Source of the DNA: Zopfochytrium polystomum
Lineage: Eukaryota > Chytridiomycota > Chytridiomycetes > Chytridiales > Chytridiaceae
DNA: 64,000 nt
Assembly (NCBI GenBank): GCA_025765615.1
Contig: JAIVFJ010000068.1
Location: 124,001 to 188,000, forward strand
Direction: 5' to 3'
Every line of letters begins with the position of its first letter. The stretch's first letter is position 1. The notes beneath the pieces were generated by a model. That model was given only the letters and a program-made list of their open reading frames with translations, was not told the DNA's origin and ran no database searches. Of this stretch, positions 1 through 10,966 are shown piece by piece. The translations under genes were made by a program, and so were the position numbers.

Positions 1-288
1 GCCATCTCACAACAACACACAGCACTTATGCTCCCATCCCCGATTCCTATTCCAATCTATACTGACAACCAAGGCGTTATCAATTTGAGCTCAAACGATC
101 TCTACACTAATAGGTCAAAACATATTCTGGTTAAGTATCACTATATCCGGGAACTGGTTAATCGACAAGTGATTCGACTGGAATGGATTCCTGGTGGCAA
201 GCAACCAGCAGATTATCTTACAAAATCATTACCAGCTGCTTTGGGTACTTACCATCTTAGTCATATTGGTCTTTGTCATGTGCCTTAG
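1..288 (+). pseudogene. Ty1/copia RNase H C-terminus, 3' fragment of element copy 1
   Basis: The frame is open from base 1 and stops at 286-288. It encodes the end of a copia reverse transcriptase/RNase H polyprotein, with the family signature YTDNQG, then NLSSNDLYTNRSKH and the terminal QPADYLTKSL. The same block ends the intact element at 23.2-23.4 kb, so this is the same family. The rest of the element lies to the left of the window. It is followed by a 3' UTR, a purine-rich primer tract and the 3' LTR. Confidence 0.9.
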
Positions 289-570
289 TTTCTGTCCCCT
301 TTCTTTATTTATATTGCATCCTGTTTCTCCTTCTCTTTCTTGCCCTTCTTCTTCTTCTGCATGCTTCTTATATTCCTGCATTCAAGCTTCTTTGCTCTCC
401 ATCTACAAATTTCATATGGGCATTCTTTTCTTATTGTTCTGCCACCTGGTGGCCAGTCATACCTGTTTATTGCTTTTCCTTAACCAGTGTACAGTTTCCT
501 TACGTTGCCTATGGCGTAAGGTTTTCCTCCGTGCTGGCCCTTTTGCTCCTGCCCACAGCTTAGGGGGGAG

Positions 571-816
571 TGTTAGATTTTGGGTTTTTGCAGTAAGCAG
601 TGTGCAGGAGCAACACCTCACACTGTAGTGCATGGGAGCACCAACTGTGAGGAGGATTTGGTGCATTTTTTGTCACCTGGTCTTTGTCACAATTTTGTAT
701 AAAGCCAAACAGCATACATTGTACAACAGTCTCCCATCTCACCTTCACCATCATAAGAGAGTAGTCCACCAGAGTAGTTCACCACCATCCACAAACAGCA
801 GCAGTCATTTCTTTCA
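571..816 (+). repeat. 3' LTR of copia copy 1
   Basis: The LTR begins TGTTAG directly after a polypurine tract (taggggggag, 561-570) and ends TTTCA, as do the LTRs of the intact element at 17405 and 23684. It is 246 bp here against 239 bp in the intact element and is visibly diverged, so this is an older copy. No target duplication can be checked because the 5' end is outside the window. Confidence 0.85.
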
Positions 817-1004
817 GCTAGGGACCTCAACTCACACATATTGACTGCTTCAGCTTTTAAACACAGACATACTAACACACTACGCCAGGTCCCACATCGC
901 AGGAAATTCCACAGCCATACCTGAGTCCTCACCTCAATTGCGTCACTCTGATGAATTATCCTAACCAACTTCTGTGACAAAACACAATGTTCCTCCAAAT
1001 AACC

Positions 1005-1500
1005 TTAGCCGAGACGTGGGGCATAGCGTTGAGGGCAAGCTGTGTATGGGGGAGTGGTTGCCTCGCCTCATAGGGTGCTGAGGGGAGCGCAGACTAGAAT
1101 CGTGCAGAAGGCTCACCTGTGCAGAGTTTTCTCTTGTGCTTTCTTTTGTGTGCAGGGTATCTTAGAAAATCTGAACTAATTTTCCCTAAAGTTTCTTAAA
1201 GTTAAAACCATCACAAGTAGAGTCTATTTCTCTACAACCACAGAACAAACATAACCATTTAAAATTTGGAATCCACCACAAAGTTCTTACCTTCAGGCGA
1301 AATTCCATCAGAACCAGGTCAGCTGTTGCCACCATCTGACAACTCTGCAAAGTGTACACATTCAGGCCAACTGTGTTTGACAAGCACACCCTGCCCAGAC
1401 CCTTGTATATGTGCAGACAGCCTTTGAAGTTACTGAACAACCCACCAATGTCAACATAATCTGGAACAAATGGGTCTACAAGGTCAAACTTTGTGAAGAC
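1005..1500 (+). mobile_element. Detached copia fragment: spacer plus start of RT frame
   Basis: Bases 1005-1190 match the non-coding spacer between integrase and reverse transcriptase of the intact copia element (21530-21720). Bases 1430-1500 match the start of its RT frame (words around NKWVYKVK). The middle is heavily diverged. It abuts the opposite-strand gypsy fragment near 1500, so the gypsy-strand reading frame below that point is a chimera of the two elements. The 817-1004 stretch to its left shows nothing recognisable. Confidence 0.7.
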
Positions 1501-3490
1501 AGCAGCATTGAGTGTGGGGTCCTTGGAAATAGCATGGGCCCACACACTGTCAGGAAGCAATGAAAGGTGTGTCTTGGATGGTGGGGTGAAACCATCTCCC
1601 CCTTCAGGTGCAAGATCTGTTCTTCTTGACAGGGCATCAGCCACAGTGTTAAGGTGGCCAGGAGAATAGCACAGCTTAAAGTCATACTCAGAGAGCAGTT
1701 CAGCCCACCTGGCATGCCTCTGCTTGAGCAACCTCCTTGCCCTGAAGAAGGTGAGGTTCTTGTGATCAGAATAGACAGAGATGCCTTTAGAACCAGCCAA
1801 GTAGTGTCTCCAGAATTTGAATGCTTCCACAATTGCAAGCAACTCCTTGTCATGGACTGTGTAGTTACACTCAGCACTGTTCAGCTTCCTGGAGTAATAT
1901 GCCACTGGATGCAGAGGAGCAGAGGGGTCTTGAGAGCTTGGCTGGGACAGAACAGCACCAAGGGCATAGTCTGAGGCATCAGTTTCCAAGGTGAAGGGAA
2001 GCAAGGGATCCACATGTTTAAGGAGTGGTGCACTTGTGGTTGCTGTCTTAAGAGCAAGCCAGGCTTGCTCTGCTGCTGGGGTCCATTCAAACTTGGTCTT
2101 CTTGGTGAGATCAGTGAGAGGCTTGGCTATGGCAGAATAGTTGGCAATGAAGGTTCTGTAGAAGTTGCAAAACCCAAGGAAGCTTTGAACATCCTTGATG
2201 GAATTTGGAGCCTTCCATTCAAGAATAGTTTGGATCTTGTCTGGTGCCATGGAGATCCCCTTGTCAGACACAATGAACCCCAAAAACTCAATGGAGGTCT
2301 TGTGGAATTCACACTTCTCTAGCTTTGCATAGAGGTGATGCTGTCTGAGTCTCTCCAAGACAGTCTTGACATGTCCCACATGGCTTGCAGTGTCAGACGA
2401 AAATACCAGGATATCATCCAGGTAGACAATGACAAAAAGGTCCAGAATATCCCTGAAGATGTCATTCATCATGCCTTGGAAAATAGCTGGAGCATTGGTA
2501 AGTCCAAAGGGCATGACCAAGTACTCAAAGTGACCGTATTTGCATCTGAAGGCAGTCTTCCATTGATCCTGGGGCTTAATTCTGACCAAATTGTAGGCAC
2601 CTCTGAGGTCAATCTTGGAAAATATCCTTGCATGGCTCAGTTTGTCCAGTAATTCAGAGATGAGAGGCAGTGGATAGCGGTTCTTGACTGTCATCTCATT
2701 GAGATCTCCGTAGTCCACGCAGGGTCTCAGCCCCCCATCCTTCTTCTTGACAAAAAAGATGGGAGCTCCAGCTGGTGACTTGGAAGGTTGGATGAATCCC
2801 TTGTTCAGCATTTCTTCAATGTATTCTTGGAGGGCCTTGGCTTCTGGTGGAGAGAGGTGGTACAGTGGCTTGAAAGGTGGGCTGCAAGTTTCATCCTTGA
2901 GTGGGATTTCACAGTCATAAGGCCTCTGAGCTGGTAGCAGGTCTGCCTTGGTCTTGAAAAACACATCAGCATAAGGGAGATATTCTTTTGGTAGCTTGGA
3001 TGCCAGCAAAAGGTCTGATGGGTCCAAGTTCCTGTGCTCTTCAGCAGTGGGGCATGAATTCTTGACTGGGAACTGTGATTCTTGAATCTTTGACTGAGAA
3101 TTCTGTTCTTGGCAAAGACTGTGAGCTGTGGAACTTGAATCTTGAATGTGGGTTCTGTGAACTAGAGTCTTGGCCATGACTGTGAGCTCTATGAGCTCTA
3201 CTTGAATCTTGACTGTGAACTGTGAACTGTGGAATTTGAGTCTTGGCTGGCTGTGAATCTTGAATCAAGGGCTTGAGAGCATGAGACTTGGGGGCTTGAC
3301 TTGAGTTTTGGGTGACTGTTCCAATTGGTGGAGGTTGGACTTGACCAGTGACCCAATCAATGTCAGGGTTCTGGGCTTGCAGCCATGGTAATCCCAGGAT
3401 GACAGAGAATGTGGGTGAGCCAAGATCCAATACTTCCAGGTTGACCATGGATGGTGGAAAGTCTTGGATGTGAATTATGATGTCAGGAAC
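1500..3490 (-). pseudogene. Ty3/gypsy protease-RT-RNase H fragment
   Basis: On the minus strand the order is aspartic protease end (ILGLPWL), a linker rich in SQ, reverse transcriptase with VIVYLDDILVF catalytic box and MPFGLTNAPAIFQ, then RNase H with ETDASDYALG and DALSRR. The frame stays open through RT and RNase H but ends in sequence derived from copia spacer, so integrase is missing. At its 5' side the coding sequence runs directly out of LTR sequence with no gag or primer-binding region, so that part is deleted. This is a dead, rearranged copy of a chromovirus-like gypsy element. Confidence 0.9.
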
Positions 3491-3588
3491 AGGGCAGGAC
3501 AGGACAAGGCAGACAAGGAACTGAGAGGAGTGATGATTGTATTGGAAACAATAATTCACTTGAGGGATGGGACAGGTCCCCCATCCCC

Positions 3589-3596
3589 CTTTTATA
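3589..3596 (-). promoter_or_regulatory. TATA box in gypsy LTR
   Basis: Minus-strand TATAAAAG sits in the segment shared with the copy near 62.88 kb and downstream (in transcription sense) of the heat-shock-element array. Position and context fit an LTR promoter. Confidence 0.6.
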
Positions 3597-3628
3597 CCTT
3601 TTGAGAGTGTTCCTTGTCAAGACTCAAA

Positions 3629-3804
3629 GAAAGTTCCAGAAAGAGCAATTAGTAATACAATGATACCAATGATACCAATGACAACAAGACAAGTCAGGAA
3701 AGCAAAGAAGGTTCCAGAAGGTTCCACAAGGTTCCATGAAGGAATGTTCTAGAAGGTTCCAGAAGGTTCCAGAAGGTTCCATGAAGGAATGTTCTAGAAG
3801 GTTC
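3629..3804. promoter_or_regulatory. Heat-shock-element array in gypsy LTR U3
   Basis: The sequence contains inverted GAA/TTC pentamer units with exact 2-base spacing, the heat shock factor binding pattern. A three-unit site is at 629-641 (add 3000), a four-unit site at 3707-3724, an uninterrupted eight-unit site at 3742-3779 and a four-unit site at 3787-3804. It is built as a minisatellite of the ggttccagaa type. It lies upstream of the TATA box on the minus strand and partly overlaps the end of the chromodomain reading frame. Binding is inferred from the pattern only. Confidence 0.6.
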
Positions 3805-4322
3805 CAGAGGTTTCCAGAGGGTGATTCATAACAGGTTCCCAGGTCTTGTCAGCATCTGAGTAACCTTTCCACTGACAAGGAACTTGAGTTCTTCCAAACC
3901 ACTTGGCATCCAAGATTTGTTAAACCTCCAATTCCTCTTCACCTTCTATCTCAACTGGAGGAGGAGGAGGAACAATTCTGCCTGGAATGGAGTTGGCCAC
4001 AAACTTCTCCAAAAGCCTGACATGGAAAACTGGGTGGATCTCCTTGGATGCAGGGAGATCCAGCGTGAAGGTGACTGGGTTGATTTGCTTCAAGATCTTG
4101 AAAGGCCCCAACTTAAGGTTGTCTAGCTTGGGACTTGGCCTTCTGGTCTGCAAGTTCTTCCTCAGAAGCCAAACTTGCTGACCCACAGCAAGTTCATGGT
4201 CCACTCTGGGAGTGTTGGCAAATCTTGAGGCATCTTCTTGGGCTCTCTTCAGGGTGGAGTCCAGGAAGGTGCTGATGATCTTGAGCTTATGCAAGTGTGA
4301 AGCCACAGCAGGGAAGGGACTC
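3794..4322 (-). pseudogene. Gypsy integrase C-terminus with chromodomain, interrupted by a stop
   Basis: The minus-strand frame encodes the integrase C-terminal GPFKILKQI...HPVFHVRLL module, typical of chromoviruses, and ends at an in-frame TAA at 3920-3922. Beyond it, still in the same frame, comes a chromodomain-like stretch (ILDAKWFGR, then QWKGYSDADKTWEP) ending at 3794. So a single nonsense change cuts the chromodomain off. Upstream the coding sequence is broken at 4323 by the 490-bp repeat. Confidence 0.8.
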
Positions 4323-4813
4323 TGTATTGGTGCCAAAGGACAGAAATCAGATTGAAGAAAAAAAAGAAAAAGAGAAAATGACCCAAAAACAGAGAGAGAG
4401 AAAATTGACAAGTCAACCCCCCTGACTTGGAGCATCCACCACAAATGCTTTAAGCCTCCCCAACCCTATGCATGTATGTACAAGTGCCGAAAATAAATAA
4501 TAAATTAAGTGGACGTGGGGTACAGCCTGTCAGGCGCCCCCATCCCTTGGCAGTCAGGCAGTCTCTGTTAGTCACCAAAAAGAAAATATGTTGAGAAAAC
4601 CCTGGCGCAACAGAAACTGTTAAGAAGAAAGTAGTAAAAGCAGGCCCAATAATAAAGACAGGTTTGCTGCAAATACACTTTGATGACGCCTTGGAAACCA
4701 AAGAACTGGGAATAATAATACGAGTCCCGATCCTTGCGGTTTTATGACAGGTACGCTTTTTTTGTGTACAAAATCCGTAGACTTTATCACTGACACCTTA
4801 GTGAAGTCTCACA
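4323..4813. repeat. 490-bp direct repeat A (possible LTR)
   Basis: This 491-bp stretch begins TG, ends CA and is repeated in the same orientation at 5580-6068 with strong similarity throughout. It has interrupted the gypsy integrase. No coding potential is seen. The first few bases upstream (ggRactc) are also shared by both copies, so the left edge is uncertain. Confidence 0.65.
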
Positions 4814-5579
4814 GCTTGCTACACTTGCTCCCTTGTACAAGTTCTCAATTCAAGCCTCCGTTCCTCAACCCTTCCACCTTCTTGCGACGACACCTCCACT
4901 CACAACGTCGCCTTATACACTGCAACTTCAACAAATACCCACTCCCACACACAAGAAAGACCCTAAAGACAACCACGGGTATTAGCATGAAAGGAATTGG
5001 GTCTGAACTCAGTGAACCAGGCCCACCAAAGGCCAAAGGAGCTGTCACCAGGCAGGCACAGGGAGGAATACCAGAAGGACCATACCACCACATAATACCT
5101 GACCAGTCGGAAGGTCGCCAGCAGGGAACTCACACGCGGAAACACCTGCAATTGTACACACACCCCACTGGGCTGCATCGGCACAATCACTCAAACAATG
5201 GGCTTTATAGCATCGCACTCGTACTCACACATCTCACCCTCACAGCAATAGGACCAAGGCAGGCGCTTGTAGATCAAACTCTCAGGTGTCAGGGGCTGCA
5301 CCAGGCGCAGCCACCAACACCCTCGCGGGGACGTGAAGGTTGGGGACAACGACGCCGTCGTCGTCGCCACCACCACCACTGTTGTTGCAGCGGGCAAGCA
5401 CCAGGGATCCTCACTCCAACACAGAGCCAGCAATGTCACACAGTCGCTGGTGGGGCCAGCTGCATTCCTCACCCACGGCCCCTTAAGAGGAGCCCCACAA
5501 AGGGACCATGTACACACCCGGGTGTGTACCATCTCTCACTACCCTCACCTTCGTGAGCCAGATGGATTTGAAGGAACTC
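4814..5579. repeat. Non-coding interior between the direct repeats
   Basis: No credible gene is seen. The minus strand of 4845-5290 is a dispersed repeat: close relatives occur at 30225-30420 on the plus strand and at 6725-6900 on the minus strand. A CAC/CAA-rich low-complexity block lies at 5340-5400. The arrangement fits a short non-autonomous LTR element, but that is an inference. Confidence 0.5.
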
Positions 5580-6068
5580 TGAATTGGTGCCAAAGGACAG
5601 AAAACAGATTGAAGAAAAAAGGAAAACGCGAAATGGCCCAAAAACAGAGAGAGAGAAAATTGACAAGTCAACCCCCTGACTTGGAGCATCCACCACAAAT
5701 GCTCTAAGGCCCCCCAACCCTATGTGTGTATGTTCAAGTGCCAAAAATAAATAATAAATTAGGCGGGCTTGGGGTACGGCCTGTCAGGCACCCCATCCCT
5801 AGGCAGTAGGGCAGTCTCCGTTAGTCACCGAAAAAGAAAATATGTTGAGAAAACCCTGGCGCAACAGAAACTGTTAAGAAGAAAGTAGTAAAAACAGGCC
5901 CAATAATAAAGACGGGTTAGCTGCAAATACACTTTGATAACGCCTTGGAAACTAAAGAACCGGGAGCAATAATAGGGGTCCCGATCCTTGTGGTTTTATG
6001 ACAGGTACGCTTGTTTTTGCGAATAAAATCCCTAGACTTTATCACTGAGACCTCGGTGTAGTCTCACA
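5580..6068. repeat. 490-bp direct repeat B (possible LTR)
   Basis: Second copy of the repeat at 4323-4813, 489 bp, with the same TG start and CA end. Flanking bases do not give a target duplication (gactc on the left of copy A, ggaaa on the right of copy B). Confidence 0.65.
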
Positions 6069-7602
6069 GGAAACAGAAGTGCACTCCTGATGGTGCAACA
6101 CAACCACAGAATAAAAGAGAAAAGAGGGCAAAAGGGGGTTTTATCTTGCAATGAACCTAATCTCAAACACAACAGGAGCAGTTAGTAGCCCAGTGGGAGG
6201 GACAGAGCATCAGAAATTTCAGGAGGGAACTAATTGGGAATAGCCGGCCTTTCTGGATGCGTTTGCACAAAGACACCAAAGCATATCTGCTTTCAGGAAT
6301 ATCCATTCGTTTTGCATCTTCATTCCAGAAACCTACAAAAATGCATTCTTAAAAAAAAGGACTAAAGATCACAGGGTGTTGTCAGCATGCTGCACTGATA
6401 ACATCCTTATCTCCCTTCGAACCAAGTAAACGTGCAGGGTTGAACCAAAGACTTTTAATTGATCGTCAGATGCCTTAATCCACTGAGTTAAGGGTTATCT
6501 TTGATCAGATTGCAAGCTTATTATTCTTTTTTGATGTTATTCCGTTTCCCAGTTCCCTCAGCGTCTTTAAATGACAAAGATTCTTGGCCTTTGTGGATGT
6601 TTCATTCCAAAGTATCCACAATTAGTTCTCTGGGAAAATCCTGATGAGTACGACTAAGTACCCCTCACCACACAGCGCTGTGGGAGCCCTCGTCCTCGCC
6701 AGCAACAAGGATGGGAGAGAGGAGGGAGTCAACTATGTAGGGGTTGGAGCGCTGCTAGTCGGGAACTTGCATGCAGAAACACCAACAATTGTCCACGCAC
6801 CCTGCTGGGCTGCATCAGCATGATGGGCTTTATTGCATCATACTCATACTCACACATCTCACTCTCACAACAATAGGATCGAGGCAAGTCGGGGACGAGA
6901 ACCGGCCTCCCCAACACTATTCTGCAGGTGACAACAGCACTCCCACGTAAGGGACAACAGGACAGATCTGTGATAGCACAAACAATCCCGCTTCTCCACA
7001 TCCCGTGCTCCTTGTGTTGTGGATGATGTGGCTGATGGGATATTAAGGACGATCGCGCCAATGGGATGATGATGCTGACAGGATCAATTGCGTCACTGCG
7101 GGCATGACGGGGAAAGTGGCCGTGAGAGCGCGCCTTGTCAAATTTCTTTTTTTCGTTTTTCTACATGTATGTTTTTTTTTTTTCTCCAACAAGCTCCCCA
7201 CTACGCTTTTTACAATCCGTGGACCCAACGGGGGATGGTCGCTCTCACTGAAAATGCCAAACAAAAAGAATGCGCTGGCCGCACCAAAAACGCGAAGACC
7301 GCGGAAGACGACGAAAGCGCCCCTCCCATCCCCCGAGTGCCACAGGCCAGCGATTCCGTTGGCAGCCGCGGCAAAAAAAGGGCACTAAGAGCGAGCGAGA
7401 GGACGGAAGTGAGGAAGTCACCGGGAACAGGGGCAACCTGCTGTCTCGACCCTGCGAAACGGGGCTAAGCGAACCGCGGGCCGCCCATCATGGACACGAA
7501 GGACACCTGCAACTGAAACTCATTCTCAGCAAGTTCGGTCCCAAGTTGCCCTCAGGAAATGAGTCAGCAACTCCTATTTTCAAGCCAGCATCACCCTCGC
7601 AG
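6069..7602. other. Intergenic; one dispersed-repeat copy, otherwise nothing recognised
   Basis: The stretch 6725-6900 is a minus-strand relative of the 5100-5290 repeat. The rest has only short chance frames. From about 7090 the composition becomes richer in GC with pyrimidine tracts, plausible as promoter and 5' leader of the gene starting at 7603. Confidence 0.5.
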
Positions 7603-9755
7603 ATGAAGAATGGCAGAAAGAGAAAGGTCGTGGCTTGCTCCAAACATACGGTGATGGTGTCAGTTCTCGCGTCGTTGTTCATACTGCTTCCTATCTTGTC
7701 ATCTGCTGCGCCAATTTCGCATCCAGGTAAGGCTTTAATTCGTACGTGTTATCGATGGATTGCTGACGCTTCATGTTTTTGGTTTTTCTCAACTCAACGA
7801 TACAAAGCTGTCACAAACCAGTCCGGCCATCTCAATAAAGCTAGTGGGAGTGGCGCGCTTGGCGGAATTCTTGCTTCCGTTGGTGCTGTCCTCGCTCTGG
7901 CTGGGGCGGTAGTTTGGTGGCAAAATCGAAGTCGGTCCCCTGAGGGTCAGCAAAATTTCCCCACTGATGATGAAAGTGGAACAAAGCTTCAGTCCGGCGA
8001 TGACATCGAAAATACGAGTTTGCGAAAGGATAGGTCAGCCAAAGTTGTTACAAACTTTCGCTCCTGTGAGAAAAGCGCGATCCACATCCCAGTCACCATC
8101 AAGGCGAACGTTCATTCTGCTATATCGTCTTTTGCTTCCTATCGGTGGCGAATTATCAGTGATATATACAGTACTTGTTCTGACAATCGTAAGCACCATC
8201 GGGTTTGGCAAGAACTGCAACCGAAGTCGGAAGAAAATGTGCAAGAAGGTGAAATGGGAGACCTCGACACAGGTGGGTTTCTGACTCGCCTGGTGTTCAT
8301 TTTAGCCTTCTCGGTCTTATTTCCAAAGGAACAGACAAATGTGCGGATCAAAGAAAAATCTGTTCAAATCGCGCAGTATTTTCACCAAGCGCTATCCGCT
8401 CCATTTTACGTCCTCCTTCAGTAATATCAATCTCGCCATGCAATCCTGGCTCTGGGTCCACAATACGACACAGCCCAGCATCCTCGCTCCTTGTGTTAGA
8501 TGCTACCAAAAGCAGCGAGCACGGTGATGGAGCCGAAGTTAATAGGACGAAACGTTTCGTCGATTTGAGTTACAGTCCAGCGGGAACCTCGCAGTCTTTG
8601 ACAAAGTCTCTCTACTCTACGTCCTCCTCGGATGAAGCTTGTGAAAGTTCCCTCAAATACTCTGCTGAAATTGCCATATCCTCGCCTCATCACGAAGCCC
8701 TGTGCCCTTCGGAGAAGATGATGAGCACAGAACCAAAGCAGGGCACGATGAAAGGCAGTCTTAATTCAGAGCATTGCCACCATAGTGCGTCTCCTCCAAA
8801 AATCGAATCTCCTCCAAAAAATTCAACAAAGCCTCGTGCGAGTCTGCCAGAAAATACGCAGTATGGAGAAATAATGGAGAATAATCCAGATGCGAATTCA
8901 CAAACTGCAAACGGATCAGACACCGCCGCCGCTCCCAGCATTCACTCTTACGCAGGACGCTTGCGTCTGCCGGCAAAGTCAGCTTTGCGGCAACCCAGCT
9001 CAGACGAAACCAGAACACTTTATCGAATCAAGCCACCTAGTTCATCAGTTTCGTCAAACTCTTCATCCGGTCGTGTGACTTGGAGTCCCGATGTTTTGGA
9101 CACGGATAAGTCTGCCGCTCGAAAAACGAGACAGAAATCAATCCCCAAACGCCCCACACAAAAGCGTCGCTTGAAGAGGAACTTAGACCCAAGGCATAAT
9201 GCGACTTTCCCAGGCAAGAGGGTTTTACTGGGCGATATTGGTGAGAAGGAATGCTCGGACGATGCGAGTGACGACGAGCTCCCACTTTTTTTCTTTAAAC
9301 AACGGTTGCCCCAGTCGGCGCTGGACCAAGATGGCCTAGTCGAGTCAATTTCTTTGTATTTTCCGCCGTTTGTTTCAACCACCTCGAAACCAGGCGACCT
9401 TGCTTATGTCTTCGATGTCGGAGAATGCCGAACCGCTCAGCTTGACGATGCTACACAGGGTGTACACGGTCCCCACTCCGGGGCCGCTGGTTTCAGTCAG
9501 CAAGCCGCTTACGCCCACGGGGGTTATGCACTTGCTCCCCCTCCTCCGCCAGTGCAGTGGCAAAGGGACGAACTTCCTGGAACCTCTTCTAACATACAAA
9601 ACCTCAGTACTCTGAAGCCTTCCTTTTCTCCAGTGCGGACGTTGAGCCCAGTTTCTGGCGTACCACCCTTATCTCCAAGGTTCCTTGGCTGGATTCCAAG
9701 CGAACCCGCATTCATTGTTACCCCAGCTTCGTCTGAAGCTTGCGTACGTTCGTAA
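7603..9755 (+). CDS. Single-pass membrane protein, unrecognised family
   Basis: Proposed exons are 7603-7726, 7808-8272 and 8329-9755, joined in phase, giving about 671 residues. The first intron has CAG/GTAAGG and a CTGAC branch site; the second is only 56 nt. The N-terminus has a basic stretch followed by a hydrophobic segment (VSVLASLFILLPILSSAA, about residues 17-34), a signal peptide or anchor. A second, alanine/glycine-rich membrane segment follows at about residues 57-78 (GGILASVGAVLALAGAVVWW). The remaining 590 residues are polar, rich in Ser, Pro and Lys, with a PPPPP run near the end, and look disordered and cytoplasmic. The short ectodomain and long tail recall fungal plasma-membrane adaptors, but no known family is recognised. 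The start could lie upstream, as the same frame is open to 7270. Confidence 0.55.
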
Positions 9756-10182
9756 TAATTCCATCAATGTTGCTTCATTGTCAAAAATCTTAGCGGGTCA
9801 CCAACGGCGCTACCCAATTTTTTATTGCGCAAACCTGCAGTTTCTCGCTCTTTCCCTTCGTGCGTAGCAGCGTATAGCAAAACACTTTCAATGTTCCGTT
9901 AGCTTTCTCGGTCGAATGAAATTCCTAATTGCCTTGGACTTGATTTGCTGAATCACTTTAAACCACGAACGGTGAACTTCTTAGAGACAACTGTGGCAGG
10001 TCCTATGTCGTCTGCGCACTGTGCCACGGAAAAACCAGCACAACAAACGACGGTGGAAAGGGGACAACGTCAAATGAAGCAATAATGGACAGGGACCTGC
10101 TCGACCGAAAAGGGACAGGGGAAGCAATAATGGACAGGGGACCAGCGTAAGGAACGATGACAGAAAGGGGCACTGTCGAACG

Positions 10183-10594
10183 TGTTAGGCTGAACTGACT
10201 GGTTAGCAGCAAGAGGCACAAGAGGGACCCAAACCTATTGTGACTGTCAGTTATTGTTCTCACAATGCCCATGGGAAAGCGAGCCACCGCCAATGCAGAC
10301 CTGGGTGCTGGCTTGCGCTGTTGACAAATACTCCAAGTATTAGGGTGGAACGGAAACCTGGTTCTAACAGGTTTCCTCCTCCTCTGCTCAAGCAGATGAT
10401 ATAGGAGAGGTTTTTACCCTGTGCCAGTCCTGCTTGCCTTGCAACTATTACAGCATGCATATCATCATTATGAATCAATAATTCATAACAGAGTTTTTCT
10501 CTTTCTCTCAAGTTGGGGAGAAGGACCACCCACAAACGCACATCTCTACTTCTTTCACTCCTTCCACTCACTCACTCAGAGTAGACTGTTTACA
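10183..10594 (+). repeat. Solo LTR, family L2
   Basis: A 412-bp unit starts TGTTAGGC and ends GTTTACA. The same unit occurs at 28721-31257 (split) and, truncated at its start, at 62893-63298. No internal element follows, so it is a solo LTR. Flanks are gaacg and gaaag, a possible 5-bp target duplication with one change. It sits in a patch of degenerate GC-rich direct repeats (cagcacaacaaac... units at 10035 and 10620). Confidence 0.75.
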
Positions 10595-10966
10595 GAAAGA
10601 AGCGAAAAAGGGACAGGGGGCCAGCACAACAAACAACAGCGGAAAGGGGCAACGTCAAACGAAGCGAAAACGGGAGACCATAGTTGACAGTGCAATGAAA
10701 CCTCTCATGGTATAATAAAATCTCAAGTTGTTTCTGCATCATACTCTGTGCCTCATGCACTGGGTGTGAATGCGTTCATGGCAACCCTTCCTTCAAAAAT
10801 TTGTGTAAATATGACGCCGAAGTCGACACCAGTAGCAACGATAGTGTAATGAACGGGAAGCCCCGTACCCGCACGATACAGGTGGATTCCATTGAAGATC
10901 TCGAACCGGCGATGTGTTCAACCCATAAGCACGGCTTCCGTTCGCCACGAACTCTCTTACTTCCTC

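Larger units (their letters stand above)
3488..3815 (-). repeat. Gypsy chromovirus LTR (internal to the rearranged copy)
   Basis: Read on the minus strand, this stretch has a repeat-rich U3, a TATAAAAG box, a GC-rich leader and an end in CCTGACA. The same TATA-to-end segment recurs, also on the minus strand, at 62776-62885, which supports it being LTR. It lies between the chromodomain end of one gypsy pol (3794) and the protease of the other (about 3488), as expected for two tandem copies sharing one LTR. The 5' LTR edge is not certain. Confidence 0.65.

Noticed and set aside
4744..5556. 270-codon open frame on the plus strand
   Set aside because: Low-complexity His/Pro/Arg composition and the region is a non-coding dispersed repeat; no domain.
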